A DNA stretch of 64,000 nt, taken from Microdochium bolleyi. Taxonomy: Eukaryota > Ascomycota > Sordariomycetes > Xylariales > Microdochiaceae. Below are positions 10,889-22,684 of this stretch, piece by piece. How positions within the stretch are numbered: position 1 is the first letter of the stretch; each line of letters opens with the position of its first letter. The notes below the pieces were generated by a model. The model was not told the DNA's origin. It saw only the letters and a program-made list of their open reading frames with translations, and ran no database searches. Where the stretch lies: assembly GCA_001566295.1 (NCBI GenBank), contig KQ964254.1:496001-560000 (forward strand), in the 5' to 3' direction. Made by a program: the position numbers and the translations under genes.

Positions 10889-12728
10889 ATGGCCATCACA
10901 AATCAGAACGGCACCACTGCGTCCAGCCGCCGGAGGTCGCAGCGCCTCAGCACCGGCAAAACCAGCACCTACTTTGACGATGACATAAGCGACTCTGATG
11001 AATCTCAGCAACGGCCGAAGAAGGTGGCCAAGAAGACAGGCAACAAGGCATCCTCAGGTCTCAATGGAAAAGGCAGGAGACCCAGCAGTCAGGCTGCAGG
11101 ACGGTCGAGGACTGCTGCACAGGCCAGCGACGACGATGACTTCCAGGACAGGGTCGAAGGTGACTTCGAGGACGAAGACGACAACATTGACGATGAAGAC
11201 GATGAGGAGTTCGATGATGAGCCGGATAGCGGTGGCCGTGCCGTTGGCAGGAAACCGGCCAGGGTTGCGAAGAAGGGTCAGACCAAAGCTGCTGTCAAGG
11301 GACACAAGGGTCGCCAGAGAGACGACCCCGATGACGATGATGATGAGGACGATGAAGAATCGAGAGTTACTTTCATACCACTGCCGAAACTCAGGGATGA
11401 AGGCGGGATCGACTATGAACCGGAACGCATCCACCCAAACACCTTGCTGTTCTTGAAGGACCTTAAGGCTAACAACAAGAGAAGCTGGCTCAAGTGTATG
11501 CACATAATTCATCTGCACATTCTAGCGAGCCCGGTCTGTCCAGCTAATCATGTGGAATTCATTTGTAGTACATGATCAGGAATACCGAAGGTCACTCAAG
11601 GACTGGGAATCATTTGTTGAGACGATCACAGAGAAGATCACAGAGGTAGACGAGACTGTCCCTGAGCTTCCACTCAAGGACGTCATCTTCCGAATTTATC
11701 GCGACGTCAGGTTCAGCAAAGATCCGACTCCATACAAGGTTCGCAACCTGCTCATATGGCTATACCCTTCCATGTACATTGAGCTAACAAGACTCCTATT
11801 CAGCCTCACTATTCTGCTGCATGGTACGCTCTCCGCATGTTGCCATGAATGGCTCGCAATCATCACCAATATACCCGCCGCAAGTCATTGTCTCCATGCT
11901 GACACCGGCCGTTGTACTAGGTCACGAACAGGGCGCAAGGGGCCGTACGCCTGCTACTACATCCACGTCGAACCGCAGGCGTGCTTCGTCGGCGGCGGCC
12001 TGTGGTGCCCGGACAAGGACGCCCTCGCGAGGCTCCGCGCCAGCGTTGACGAGCGGCCCCACCGCATCCGCCGTGCTCTCACGAACCCGGCATTCCGGGA
12101 CACTTTCCTGCCGAAAGCCGCGGAGTTCGAGCGCGCCCAGCAGCAGAAAAAGGGCAAGCAGACACCGAAGGGCAAGGGAAAGGCCGCTGGTGACAGCAGC
12201 GGTGAGGTGGATGAAGCAGCAGCTGCGGTCCGCGCGTTCGCCGAAGCGAACAAGGACAGCGCATTGAAGACGAAGCCAAAGGTGTGTCAAGCACAACCCC
12301 TCTATCTGCGCCAGACTCTACGCGAGAGCACAAACTCGTGGTATCTATGCTGACAATTGTCCTGGTCTCCTTCGCCCAACGTGCAGGGATTCGACGCGGA
12401 CCACCGCGACATCGAGCTCCTCAAGCTCAAGAATTACACGGTGGGCAAGAAGTTTGCCGATCGGGACCTCACTGCTCCCGACGCGCAGGACAAGATCATG
12501 GCTGCCGTCCGGGCGCTTGTTGGTTTCGTAAGTTACCCGACCGACTGCGGGTGTTTCTGCCGCGCAAGGTGCCATACGCGAGTGCCCATCTGTCTGTACC
12601 CTGCGGGAATTCTAACGAAGCGGCAGGTCACGTTCATCAACAGCGTAGTCATGCCTGATCCTGGAGACGACAGCGATTCAGAGGAGGAAGAGGTGCAGGA
12701 TGAGGATGAACAGGAGGACGAGGAGTAA
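10889..12728 (+). CDS. DUF2461 / TIGR02453-family protein
   Basis: Six exons: 10889-11495, 11569-11738, 11804-11823, 11921-12281, 12387-12527 and 12627-12728, giving 466 residues. The first 150 or so residues are basic and then strongly acidic (runs of D/E), like nuclear proteins. From about residue 175 comes the DUF2461 core: HPNTLLFLKDLKANNKRSW, then a stretch with RDVRFSKDPTPYKPHYSAAW, then GPYACYYIHVEP with a Gly-rich GGLWCPD. This order matches TIGR02453 proteins found in bacteria and fungi, whose biochemical role is not established. The C-terminus is again acidic. Exon 3 is only 20 nt and encodes PHYSAAW, which is needed to keep the conserved core. The 3' end converges with the Ran-binding gene, 165 nt apart. 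Confidence 0.85.
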
Positions 12729-12893
12729 TGGAAGCGTGGCGTCTTCGAGCCCACGGGGCCCTTCTTGGATTTCAATAACGCTAAATGCACAACTTGCGTC
12801 CTCGCTCTCCATTACAAACACAGACTCTGCCACGATTTTCCCACGTGGAGAGCGAGAAGTCTGGAACCATTCCTGACTCTTTCAAACCTAACG

Positions 12894-14920
12894 CTAGGGC
12901 ATGCCCGGCGAGTCCGTGTACGGATCGAATCCCATCTTCGCCTCGGCCTCCCTCTTCGCAGAAACGCGCTGCGGGCCGTGCAGTCCGCTGGTCGACGCGG
13001 ACTCGTCGAGGTAGAACCGCAGCAGGCGGTCGGGGACCGCGAGGTGCGTCTTCTGCTCGAACTCCTGCAGGCTCGTGAGGCGCAGAAGCATCTCGAGCAG
13101 CGAGAGCGAGGTTGTGATCGCGCCAAATGGGGAGCGCTTGATCAGGTTGTGGGCACAGCGCTGTGCTATGTCCGCGTCATGAATGAAGCTATGGTCCCCG
13201 CCGTGGACGTTCTTTTCGTGGTGCTTGATGTGATGGAGAGCTGTGTTGTGCTTAAGATCGAAATCTGAGCAAGCATCTCGCTCAGGACGATGCGAGGACT
13301 GCCGAGGTTGGTGCAATGGTATCATGCTCATACGTGCGAATTGACTGCACAGATTCGTGTCCACGTCCGATGTCGCCTCGTATGCTTCAGCATCTTCCTC
13401 ATTGCATGGTAGCCCTTGCTGGTCGAGGTCTTCGCTCGTCTGGCTCGAGTCTGAACGGCCACATCCATCCTCGTCCGGGATATACACCTCCAGAGCCATC
13501 CACTCAGGATCAAGGTTAGCAGGCAGCCTCCACGTATCGTCGTGCGGTTGTTGTAGGTTGACTGCCTTGGTCGCAGCCGCACGATCGGTGGCCGCACACT
13601 TGGCGACTTCAAAGTCGCCAAACAACTGCTGGTCAATCTCGCTCTGCACTTCATCCTCGGTCACCGCCGCTGCAATCGCTGGCTCTTCGTGCTTTATCTG
13701 GTGTAGCATGCTGTCGCGGGCTGGCGATACAGATGTGTTTGCTTCTCGTTTCAATAGCAGGACCGGGTTGCTACGCTTCTCGTCATCGGGCACAATGTTT
13801 AGTAGACTGCCGATTTCTGTATACAGCAGCTTGGATATATCAGCTATAGGTATCGCTTGCCGCAGGCCGGCGAACGCAACACCGTCATATGAGGTTGAAA
13901 CTGGCGATGTCCTATCAGGGGTGTGCAGAAGTCCGTCATCGAGGTCTTCCACAATCTGCAAATGATACTTGTAAGTTGCTGCTGGCACGTAATGAGACTC
14001 CTGATTCTCCCTGTCGATGCCGTCCTCTGGTATTCGATATAGTCTTATCCGGGCCTTGCGCATGACTTGCTGCCAAAGTGGTTTGCGCTGGCCCTCCTCG
14101 ATGCCGTACGGTTCTTCATCGCTCCGCAAAGAGGCATGGCCGCGGAAGAGCATGTATAGAGAAATGCCGAAATCAGGACCAACCTGCATCGGCCTCGAAG
14201 GATCCAGGATGTACTGTGTGTCTGCGATATTCAGAAGCATGCTAGCTTGCAACAGGCGCGAGGGCGAGAATGGCGTCGATTCTGTCGGCGGCCGGGGTAG
14301 GGATGAGATCCAGAGATTGACCAGCGGTACTGCATCGTCAATGTTGGCGATCAAGTCCTTGATGTCATTGACAATAGCCAGGACTTCCGTGCTCGCCGCA
14401 GAGAGGGTGGCATCAGATCCAGCCTGGCTGTTTCGTCGCTTGGAGTGTGTGATCAGGATTCGAGCCTCCAAGGCATCAATGGCTTGGCGAAGTTCATGTG
14501 AGATCTTGATGATGGCTTCCAAGTTCGTCTCTCCTTGTGCGAAGCGGACATCTATTGACTCGAGGATCGGTGATAGGAGCTGATGATGTGAAATAGGGTC
14601 AACTGAAAATGTCTCTGGGCGTGGCGACCAAGTTCAGAGAGATAGGAGGCGGCTCCCCCCCTGACGACTGGGGAATACTGACCTCAATCTTCCGAGCTAG
14701 ACGACGTTGAAGATGAACGAATTGTTGACGAAGTGGGCCATCGTCAACCGTCTGCGATCGAAGTTAGACAAGCCCAAGATTCCAGACAACTCGTCATGAA
14801 TTGGCACACCTTGAGCAGCGAGCCAGCATGCTTGGCGACATACTTTGATGTCAATGCTAGACAGGATCGAATGGCGAAGCTAGTGGCATGATAGGATAAC
14901 TTCGCCAGGAGAGCATCCAT
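12894..14920 (-). CDS. Yrb30-like RanGTP-binding protein
   Basis: Three exons on the minus strand: 14810-14920, 14679-14751 and 12894-14602, giving 630 residues. The N-terminus reads MDALLAKLSYHATSFAIRS, followed by a helical stretch (LLKTVDDGPLRQQFVHLQRR, then HHQLLSPILESIDVRFAQG). The C-terminal block has SPFGAITTSLSLLEMLLRLT followed by SLQEFEQKTHLAVPDRLL. These blocks match what I remember of the fungal RanGTP-binding family PF05508 (yeast Yrb30), which binds Ran-GTP and is linked to nucleocytoplasmic transport. The middle (about 330-500) is variable and acidic. The frame decides the second donor: GTATTC, four bases after a better-looking GTCAGT. Assignment rests on remembered family similarity, not a search. 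Confidence 0.65.
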
Positions 14921-16076
14921 CACGACGTCTTCACGGCCGGCATGGGTATAGATGAGAAGGTGGTACTGTGTTTGTTGGGAGGCATGTCGTGTCCGAGGTC
15001 GCCTGATGCATCTGTCCCTGTCCTGAGAGCCGCCAGGACCGCTGATGCCTCGCTGCTTCCTGTGCCTGTGTAGTATGGGCCTATTCTTTATTCTCGTAAG
15101 AATTCCAGGGGCGGACAATTGATCACAATAAGGTATTACTGGCCGTGAAGCACGGCTTTATACAGTGCCAAGTCAGGTGTAAGTGTTCGCGCAAACAGAG
15201 GACCATGGTCAGTGCTCTGCTCGCAAAACACTGTCCGAACGCACGGTGTGGACGTCATTGGCAGGAGCACCTGAACGTGGGGTCGACTGCCCACCAACCA
15301 CCCGAGCAAAGCCGCGATCCGGGTCAACCCCGCCAAAATTTACAGCTCTTATGCCCAGGTGGGCCTTTGGGCCTCAAGGCCATCAGCATACGTCGATTGC
15401 AGTCTGTGGAAATGAACGAGCTTAACTTCGTGATGACTAGCAGCCCCAGCGTACAGCCTGACGCATATTGCCGCCTGGTGGTCATGCTGTCGCGTGTGAC
15501 TCAACCGGCAGCATGGACCACTCACGAATGCTAGGCATCAGGCATCAAGCCAAGGATTTTCGAGAGCACCCTGATCCGGCGGCAGTGGCAACAAGAGGCT
15601 GGGACCGCCTCGACAAGGGATGTTCCCTGGTATCAGTCATCATAGTAGTTGACGGGTTCCGAACGAAGTAAGCTGCGGATCTCGTCAGTTCTATAGTCGG
15701 CCAAACGGTTCGGAATTCTCCGAGTCAGACAGAGCTCAGATTATAGCGAGAGAACCATATAATAGCACAAACTCACGCGGGAATACAAGACAGGCTCTTA
15801 TTTATATGTGTGACCTGCAGCCATTCTTTGAAGTGTTGTAACATCTGATCAAGTTGTCAACGAAAGAGACCCGGGCCAGACGCCACAAGCTTGGGGCTCA
15901 CTTCTGTAACAGCCCCGCAGTTCCCAAGCGCAACGGGAGGAGCGCATGCACTGCCGCCCCTCGTTGGAGCCGTCTGAACGCCCTCCTAATTTTTGCACGC
16001 TTTTCGCCAACTACGTCGGCGAGACACTTCACCACAACACTCCTCTCCACCACACGCATCGACATAGCCGCCCACC
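14921..16076. other. Divergent intergenic region, Ran-binding gene and eRF3
   Basis: No gene seen. It should hold the promoters of both flanking genes. The 60 bases before the eRF3 start are rich in CCAC/CTCC, typical of a fungal 5' leader. Confidence 0.6.
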
Positions 16077-18355
16077 ATGTCGAACCTCAACTCATGGGAA
16101 GACGACCCGTCCGCCCAGGACGACAACCTGTCCCGGCAGGCCCAGCAGATGAACCTCAACCAGCAGCAGCAACAGCAGCAGCAACAGCCCCAGTCCTTCC
16201 GCCCTGGCGCCTCATCCTTCAACCCCGGTGCCTCTTTCACTCCCGGCGCTACTTCATTCCAGCCCGGCCAGCCCTACGGCGGCGGCTACCCTCAGTACCA
16301 GCAGCAGCAGCAGTATGGAGGCGGGCAGTTCTCCCAGTATGGCGGTGGCGGTGGTTACGGCCAAAGTGGTTATGGTCAGAGTGGCTACGGCCAGGGAGGC
16401 TACAACCAATATAACCAGGGCTACGGTGGTGGCTATGGCCAGCAACAAGGCCACCAGCAGAACCAGGGCCAAGGTTCGTGTTCACATCCCAGTTCTTCCT
16501 CAATCTTCGCTAACCGATCGTTGCGACAGGCCAACAGTCATATGCCCAATACCAGCAACAAAAACAACAGCAGCAGCCACCTAAGCAACCCGCGCAGCAA
16601 GCAATTCCCACCATCGCCAAGAGGCCAACCGACGCGGCAGCCGCCACCGACAAACCTGCCGTAGGTGCCAAGGTGCTCAGCATCGGCGGGGATGCAAAGC
16701 CCGCGGTCAAGTCAGAGGGCGGCGCAAAGGTGCTTAGCATAGGAGGAGACGCCAAGCCCGTTGCGAAGAAGGAGGGTGGCACCAAGGTCCTCAGCATCGG
16801 TGGAGAGGCTGCGAAGCCCAAGCCGGTGGAGACCAAGAAGGAGGAAGTCGAGAGCGCCCAGAAGGTCACGGCCGCCAAGGCGATCGAAAAGACCGGCGAG
16901 TCGGCCTCCAAGGCGCCCAGCGGCAAGACGTCCCCTTCGCCCTCGTCCGGTAGATCGAGTCCGTCCCGGGCGGCAGCCAAGACTGTGCGCGTAGATGCTG
17001 TGCTTGACGACCAGACTGCCGATGTCGACGATGATACCCTCAAGGAGATCTACGGCAAGGAGCACGTGAACATTATCTTCATCGGCCACGTCGATGCTGG
17101 CAAGTCCACACTCGGTGGCTCAATCCTGTACGCAACCGGCATGGTTGACGAGAGAACACTCGAGAAGAACAAGCGAGAGGCGAAGGAGCTCGGACGTGAG
17201 ACATGGTATCTGTCATGGGCGCTCGATCTGACCAAGGAGGAGCGGACCAAGGGCAAGACTGTCGAGGTTGGTCGTGGATTCTTCGAGACGGAGAAGCGGC
17301 GCTACAGCATCCTTGATGCGCCCGGACACAAGACATATGTTCCATCTATGATCGGCGGTGCCTCGCAGGCTGACGTTGGTATCCTGGTCATCTCTGCCCG
17401 CAAGGGCGAGTACGAGACTGGTTTTGAGAAGGGCGGACAGACCCGTGAGCACGCCATGTTGGCCAAGACACAGGGTGTCAACAAGCTCATTGTCGTCATC
17501 AACAAGATGGACGATGCCACCGTGGAGTGGTCCGAGGAGCGGTACAAGGAGTGCACGACCAAGCTCGCTGCTTTCCTGAAGGGCACCGGTTACAACCTCA
17601 AGACCGATGTCTTCTTCATGCCCATTGCCGCCCAGCAGTTGCAGGGCATTAAGGACCGCATTCCTGAGGGCGTCTGCCCCTGGTACAATGGGCCATCGCT
17701 CCTCGAGTACCTCGATAACATGAACGCTCTCGAGCGCAAGGTCAACGCCCCTTTCATGATGGCCGTCAGCGGCAAGTACAAGGACATGGGTACCATGGTC
17801 GAAGGCAAGATCGAGGCCGGTGTCTGCAAGAAGGGCATGGGCCTTGTGATGATGCCGAACAAGGAAAAGATCGAAATTGCCGCCGTTTACGGCGAGCAGG
17901 AGGACGAGATCCCCGCCGCTCAGTGTGGCGACCAGGTGCGCCTGCGCCTGCGCGGTATCGAGGAGGAAGACATCATGCCTGGTTTCGTCATGTGCTCACC
18001 GAAGCGCCTCGTGCACAACGTCAAGGAATTCGAGGCCCAGATCAGAATTCTGGACCTCAAGAGCATTCTATCGGCCGGCTTCAACTGCGTTATCCACGTG
18101 CACTCTGCTGTCGAGGAGGTCACATTTGCCGAGCTGCTGCACAAGCTGCAGAAGGGCACCGGCCGCAAGAGCAAGCTGCCGCCTACCCACGCCAAGAAGG
18201 GAGACAGCATCATTGCCCGCATGTCCGTCATCGGTGGCGCTGGTTCCGTGTGTGTCGAGAGGTTCGAGGACTACCCCCAGATGGGTCGCTTCACCCTGCG
18301 CGACCAAGGACAGACCATCGCCATTGGTAAGGTCACCAAGCTCATCACCGAGTAA
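16077..18355 (+). CDS. SUP35: Eukaryotic peptide chain release factor 3 (eRF3, Sup35)
   Basis: Two exons (16077-16473, 16530-18355), 740 residues. eRF3 is the GTPase that with eRF1 terminates translation in the cytosol. The N domain (1 to about 160) is rich in Q, G, Y and S, with Q tracts, four F-x-P-G-A units (41-65) and YGQSG/YGQGG repeats (94-108), similar in composition to the yeast prion domain. The charged middle region holds three VLSIGG repeats (about 179-233). The EF1A-like GTPase begins near 313, with G1 GHVDAGKS (318-325), G3 DAPGH (395-399) and G4 NKMD (457-460). The C-terminal beta-barrels end in GRFTLRDQGQTIAIGKVTKL, as usual for the family. The intron sits in the prion-like region and joins GQG to QQSYAQY. 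All GTPase motifs are intact. Confidence 0.97.
16197..16265 (+). repeat. F-x-P-G-A repeats in the eRF3 N-terminus
   Basis: Four short units start at Phe41, Phe48, Phe54 and Phe61 of eRF3 (FRPGASS, FNPGAS, FTPGATS, FQPGQ). They are in-frame coding repeats just after a poly-Gln tract. Two of the unit pairs have Ala, Phe and Pro at the spacing of the PABP-binding PAM2 motif. Confidence 0.8.
16667..16832 (+). repeat. Three tandem 19-residue VLSIGG repeats in eRF3
   Basis: Direct in-frame repeats with a 57-nt period. Two full copies read AKVLSIGGDAKP followed by a charged tail ending in EGG. The third reads TKVLSIGGEAAKP and then diverges. The copies differ at synonymous sites, so the protein sequence seems to be what is kept. 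Confidence 0.85.
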
Positions 18356-19246
18356 AAGGGGATTTGAAGAAGAAGCAGGATATCCATGGGGTGAGAGAAG
18401 GGAAAAGGCATTGCATTGGTTGACACAGAGTCTGGAAAGGGGGAACAGGATGGATTACCAAGGGAATGTTCCACGACGATATAGACTCAAAAAATCTCAT
18501 TTGTAAAAGTATCAAACGGCATGAATGACATTCCTCATATGTGGACAGGGTGACAGCGACTGTTCCAAAGACGAGCTGTCTTGCTGCATAATCGGAGCTT
18601 GCTTGTCCTCCGTGACGCAAGACTATGGACTACGATCTTGTCACGGCATTGTTCTGGGAAAGTCAACCTGGACAGACATTGAAGGTACACAATGCACGAC
18701 TTCTTTCCGTAGTTTGTGTAAGATACACTTGTCTCGTGGTTCACATGGTCTTTGCATTTCGATCTCGTTCTGCTGATGTACATTGATGTATATATATACA
18801 CACACATTCTACACATGATCCTCATGATTCAGGAATTCTGCAGAGACGACGAAGGTGTCGGCTGTTCTGCCCCCTCCCGGCCTCATTGCCTGGCTCCCGA
18901 ACAGCGCGTAAGTGTGGCACCAAGGCTTCCTTCCGTGCCGCAGACACAGCCTCAGTCTTGCCTCCCTTTTTGTAGAGGGCTGTGCGTGCGTGAAAGCTCA
19001 CGCAGGCAGGGAGAGAGAGAGAGAGAGAGAGATCTGCTCAGGTGCTGGAATTGCCGATAAACCCAACTGAGAAGTATGTGCTTGGCTTTGCCGGTAGCCC
19101 GCTCTTCGTGGGATGCCTGGCCTGCTCGCTGTTCCCAGACAAACGTAACCCTCCGGGTCCAGTTCATGTAGTGGCCAGATCGACGCAGGCTTGAGACCCC
19201 GCTAGGTAGACAGAGCCGTCTGGTTAAACACTAGTCACCTCGTCTT
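18356..19246. other. Intergenic between convergent eRF3 and uS7m genes
   Basis: 3' flanks of both genes. It contains a TA/CA-rich stretch near 18788-18804 and a (GA)11 microsatellite at 19011-19032. No coding region is supported. Confidence 0.6.
19011..19032 (+). repeat. (GA)11 microsatellite
   Basis: Perfect dinucleotide run read directly in the sequence. Confidence 0.9.
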
Positions 19247-20318
19247 TTACATCTTCTTGCTCTTGCTCTTGCTGGCGCCGCCGGACCCGGACACGATGGG
19301 GTTGTTCAGGTTCGCTCTGCTCACGGTGGCGAGCTTGTGCAGGACCTGCCGCCTGTCCCAGACCGAGCTGCGGCCCTCGACGATGGCGATGATCTCGTCG
19401 CCGAAGCGCGCGGCGAACTGGCCCCGGCCGGAGCCGCGCGACTTCTTCTTGTTCACGGCGTCGAGGATCCAGCCGACGGCCAGACGCCGGCGGGTGCGCG
19501 CGGGCAGCGGGGTGGGCACCTCAAGCGCGCGGCCACCACCAGCCTGGCCCTTCATGGCGAAGATGCGAACCATGGGGGCGACGGACTCGATGGCCAGGGT
19601 GAGGTAGAGTAGCGGGTTGAGAGGAAGCTGCGAGGGTGGAGGGGCGCCAGGGAGTAAGGGCCGCAGGGGGTTGATCTTGGGGGGTGGCGATGTGCGGAGG
19701 TGGTTGAGAATGAGGCCCATGTTCTGGCACGGGATATCATGTTAGCATTGGATGGTTCCAGGACAGCAATGCTCCAAACGAGCTGGGATCTCCAATGCAT
19801 ACCGTTTGAGCCTTGCTCAGCTTCCCGTCGCGCATGAGCAGCCTCGTGATCTGGTGGACGACCGGATGGTACCGGTCCTGCAGCTGCTCGTGCTTGCCCG
19901 CGCGGTCCGGCATGTGGAAGAGCAGACCATCGCCCGCGGCGGCCTCGGCGGCCTCAGCGGCAGCCTTCTCGAGCGCTGCGAGGGCCTCCGTGTTGAGGAA
20001 GTTTGGCGCGAAGAGCTCGTGGTACGGCGAGACTTGTGTGCCGGGCGCGGCCTGCGAGGGCGGCGGCGGTCGTTGCTGCGTTGTCGCTGAGGGTTCTGCC
20101 GAGTTTGATGGTGGTGGCGGTTGGTTCTGTGATGAGGATGATGGTGTGGATGTTGTGTTGCTGCCGTCAGCATAGCCGCGCCGCGCGCCGATGGTGTTCC
20201 GCAGGAATCGTGAGACTGGTGCTTGGTGGTGTTGCTGCTCGACGCATGCTGCGCGCAGGGATCTTGTCCTGATGCTGAGGCCGCGGAGGGCCGCCCAGGG
20301 ATTCGCTCTCGAGGCCAT
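19247..20318 (-). CDS. Mitochondrial small-subunit ribosomal protein uS7m
   Basis: Two exons (19803-20318 and 19247-19723), 330 residues. The exon junction joins the conserved S7 stretch GKLSKAQT to NMGLILNHLR. The S7 core continues with PLLYLTLAIESVAPMVRIFA, a basic ARTRRRLAVGWILDAV segment and an ARFGDEIIAIVEG segment. The first 45 residues are rich in Arg, Ser and Ala with few acids (MASRANPWAALRGLSIRTRS), as in a mitochondrial targeting peptide. A Pro/Ser/Gln-rich linker (50-95) precedes the core. S7 organises the head of the small subunit and contacts 3'-domain rRNA, so this should be the mitoribosomal S7 (yeast Rsm7). The 79-nt intron has a GTATGC donor. Confidence 0.93.
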
Positions 20319-21113
20319 GGCGGGTGCTGTTCGTTGCGAGGCCTGCGTGAGGTCAGCGTCGTCGTAGTGCGTGCGGAGTCGTAACAGTGTCGCTCCGACC
20401 GGCTGCTGGTCTCCGAAGCTCGTCGTGGTCGTTGCGGCCGTCACGGGATATCGAGATGCGTTTTGCGGGCAGTCGTAAAATTGTCTGGAGCACGCCGATT
20501 GGAGCTGAGAGTGTGTATGCCGCCAGCACTGTAATGCCGCACTGTCTTAGTGGACCCAGTCGACCAGGTGTTGAGCCTTGCCAGCTGCCAGTCCAACTTC
20601 AGAGCTGCGGGTGTTCAAAGCTGGTTGGAGGCACCAAGTTGCTTATCAACTGTCTTGACTCGCGGAATTTCATGCTACACTGTCCCGAACGAGCTGCGGA
20701 GGTCGAGACATGCCGAGACCTCTGCTTCTCTGCTCCGTCTGTTGCGGCTCCGTAGATAGTCGTGCAAGACAGAGGGACTGATCAGCTGCCGACAGGACAT
20801 GGGCATTTACCTATCCAGACTCGAAACATGACTGTGAAGTGATTTCCTCGATTTTGTCGTAAATTCGATCTGCTGGATCGCGTGCGAGCGGATTATGGCT
20901 GCAACTATGTACACAAAAGAAGGGGGTAAATGTGGGATATCAATCGTAAACCTGCCAACCAAAAACGCCTCCCTAGAGTTTCCCTGCTCGATATATGCAA
21001 GCCCGCCCGTGCCCAAACAAAAGCTCCGCCCCCGAAAGACTACCCACGGTAGCACCGTACACTCGTAGCTGCTCTTCATCAACACATTACTCATATATAG
21101 CGCCCTGCGCCCG
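20319..21113. other. Intergenic between uS7m and the Clr5-domain gene
   Basis: Promoter side of the uS7m gene and 3' side of the Clr5-domain gene, both on the minus strand. No gene, repeat or RNA was recognised. Confidence 0.6.
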
Positions 21114-22684
21114 TCACCGCTTGAAGTAGCGCGCCTTCTTGCACAGAAGCTTCCACTGTGATTCAAAGTCGCGTCGGAGCTCCTCCGCCGCAGCGTCGTT
21201 GCTGATGGAACGGAAATACGACTCGAGTGTCGAAATAGTGTAAGCCGTGTTGTAATGTCCGGGTCCGTATGCTTCCTTGCAGTATTCGGCGAGCTTTTTG
21301 GCAACGGGCCAGACCTCCTGTGGCCTCGTGGCGTATATTCGAAACCGGATCCAGTGGATCTCGAGGCGCATGTCGCTCCAGAGATCCTTGGGCTCCGTGT
21401 CCAGCCACTGGCCAACCTCGTCGCATTGCTCCACAGCCTCATCGGGCCTGTTCGATATCGCTGCTATAGCGCCTTGCCGCAGCTTGACCTTTTGCTTTCC
21501 GTAGTCGATAACACCACTCTCGATGTAGCCTTGCTCGCTGAGCAGTTCAAAGTCTTGTAGAGACAGCAACCCGAGCATGTGCAGTGCGTAGTACATGCCC
21601 TGCGGCCCGTGTGTCCGCATCGGGTTCAACGGCGTGAAGTAGCGTCCACATGTGTCGACGTAGGATTTGATGACTGCAGCACCGTGCTGTTTGATGCCAG
21701 GCAGCCGCAGCGTCAGAAGACGTGACCACAACAGTGCGAAAGGGTGATTGGACGGCAAGACGACATTTGTGAGCTTGGCGGCGTAGTCGATGAACATGTC
21801 GCCCAGTTTCGCATCGCTCTGGCCGAGTCCGACAGCAGCTGCGTAGGTCACCATCCAGAAGTCGGCGTCAGGCTCGCGGAGATGCAGTTTATACTGGTCG
21901 AGACAAATGCCGAGCAGGTGAAAGCCTTGTTTGATGCGTTTTCCCTGGATCAAATCGCGCGCAGTGTTCAGATTCCCGAGCCACGCGAGTGAGTTGTAGG
22001 TGTCAGGTCCTCCAATCTGAGCATCAAGCTTCCATTGGCCAGTCTCGAATCCACCAGAGACATAGTTCCGAAGAATATGCATGCATTCTTGTGGTACCCT
22101 GAGGTCGTTGGGGTCGTCGAGCCTAGGCGGGATGAAGACGGCATCATCGGGTTCTGGCGATGGTGTGCGACACACGACGAAATTCGTCCGTGATGGCGAC
22201 GGTGAGTCGTCATCGGGAGAGTCGTCAAAGATCTGGGTCGTGACCGTCGCCGATGCCCGAGCGAGGTACTGTTGCATCTTGCTCGGCTCTATCCGCTTGC
22301 CGCGAATGTAGACGACGGACGACTTGCCCAAGGCGGCGCGCGCCTTTTGTTGCCTGATGATCTCTGCAGCATCCCGGGCCTTCATGTTCTTGTCGATCCC
22401 CCATTTCCTGATATGCGACTTGTACATCTTGACGCTGTTGCGAAACATGCAACGTCAGTATAGACTCGATAACGTCGTCGGCAGCGGCTGCACCGGAATT
22501 GGCCGGAAAGAGATCGTCAAAATTATGCTTACCTGCCATAGAAACTGTGCTTATCGGCCATGAGCTGCATGACCTCCTTGAGCGTCTTGTTTTGGTCTCT
22601 GTAGAGACTGGTGATGGTCTCCTTCTGGGCTTGCCATTCGGAAGCCGTGGCCCAGCCCTCGGGCGGGGGCGTGATGGGCGCCAT
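21114..22684 (-). CDS. Clr5-domain protein
   Basis: Two exons (22533-22684 and 21114-22434), 490 residues. The N-terminus has the Clr5 pattern (PF14420): a segment reading ETITSLYRDQNKTLKEVMQL, a second helix with MADKHSFYGSVKMYKSHIRK, then WGIDKN near residue 65. The intron splits the domain at HSFYGS. After a Ser/Pro/Asp-rich linker (about 110-155) comes a helical C-terminal region without a clear name. It has TPR-like spacing, for example AYGPGHYNTAYTISTLESYF near the end. Clr5 domains occur in many fungal proteins; S. pombe Clr5 acts in gene silencing, but most family members are uncharacterised. Function here is therefore unknown. Confidence 0.82.
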
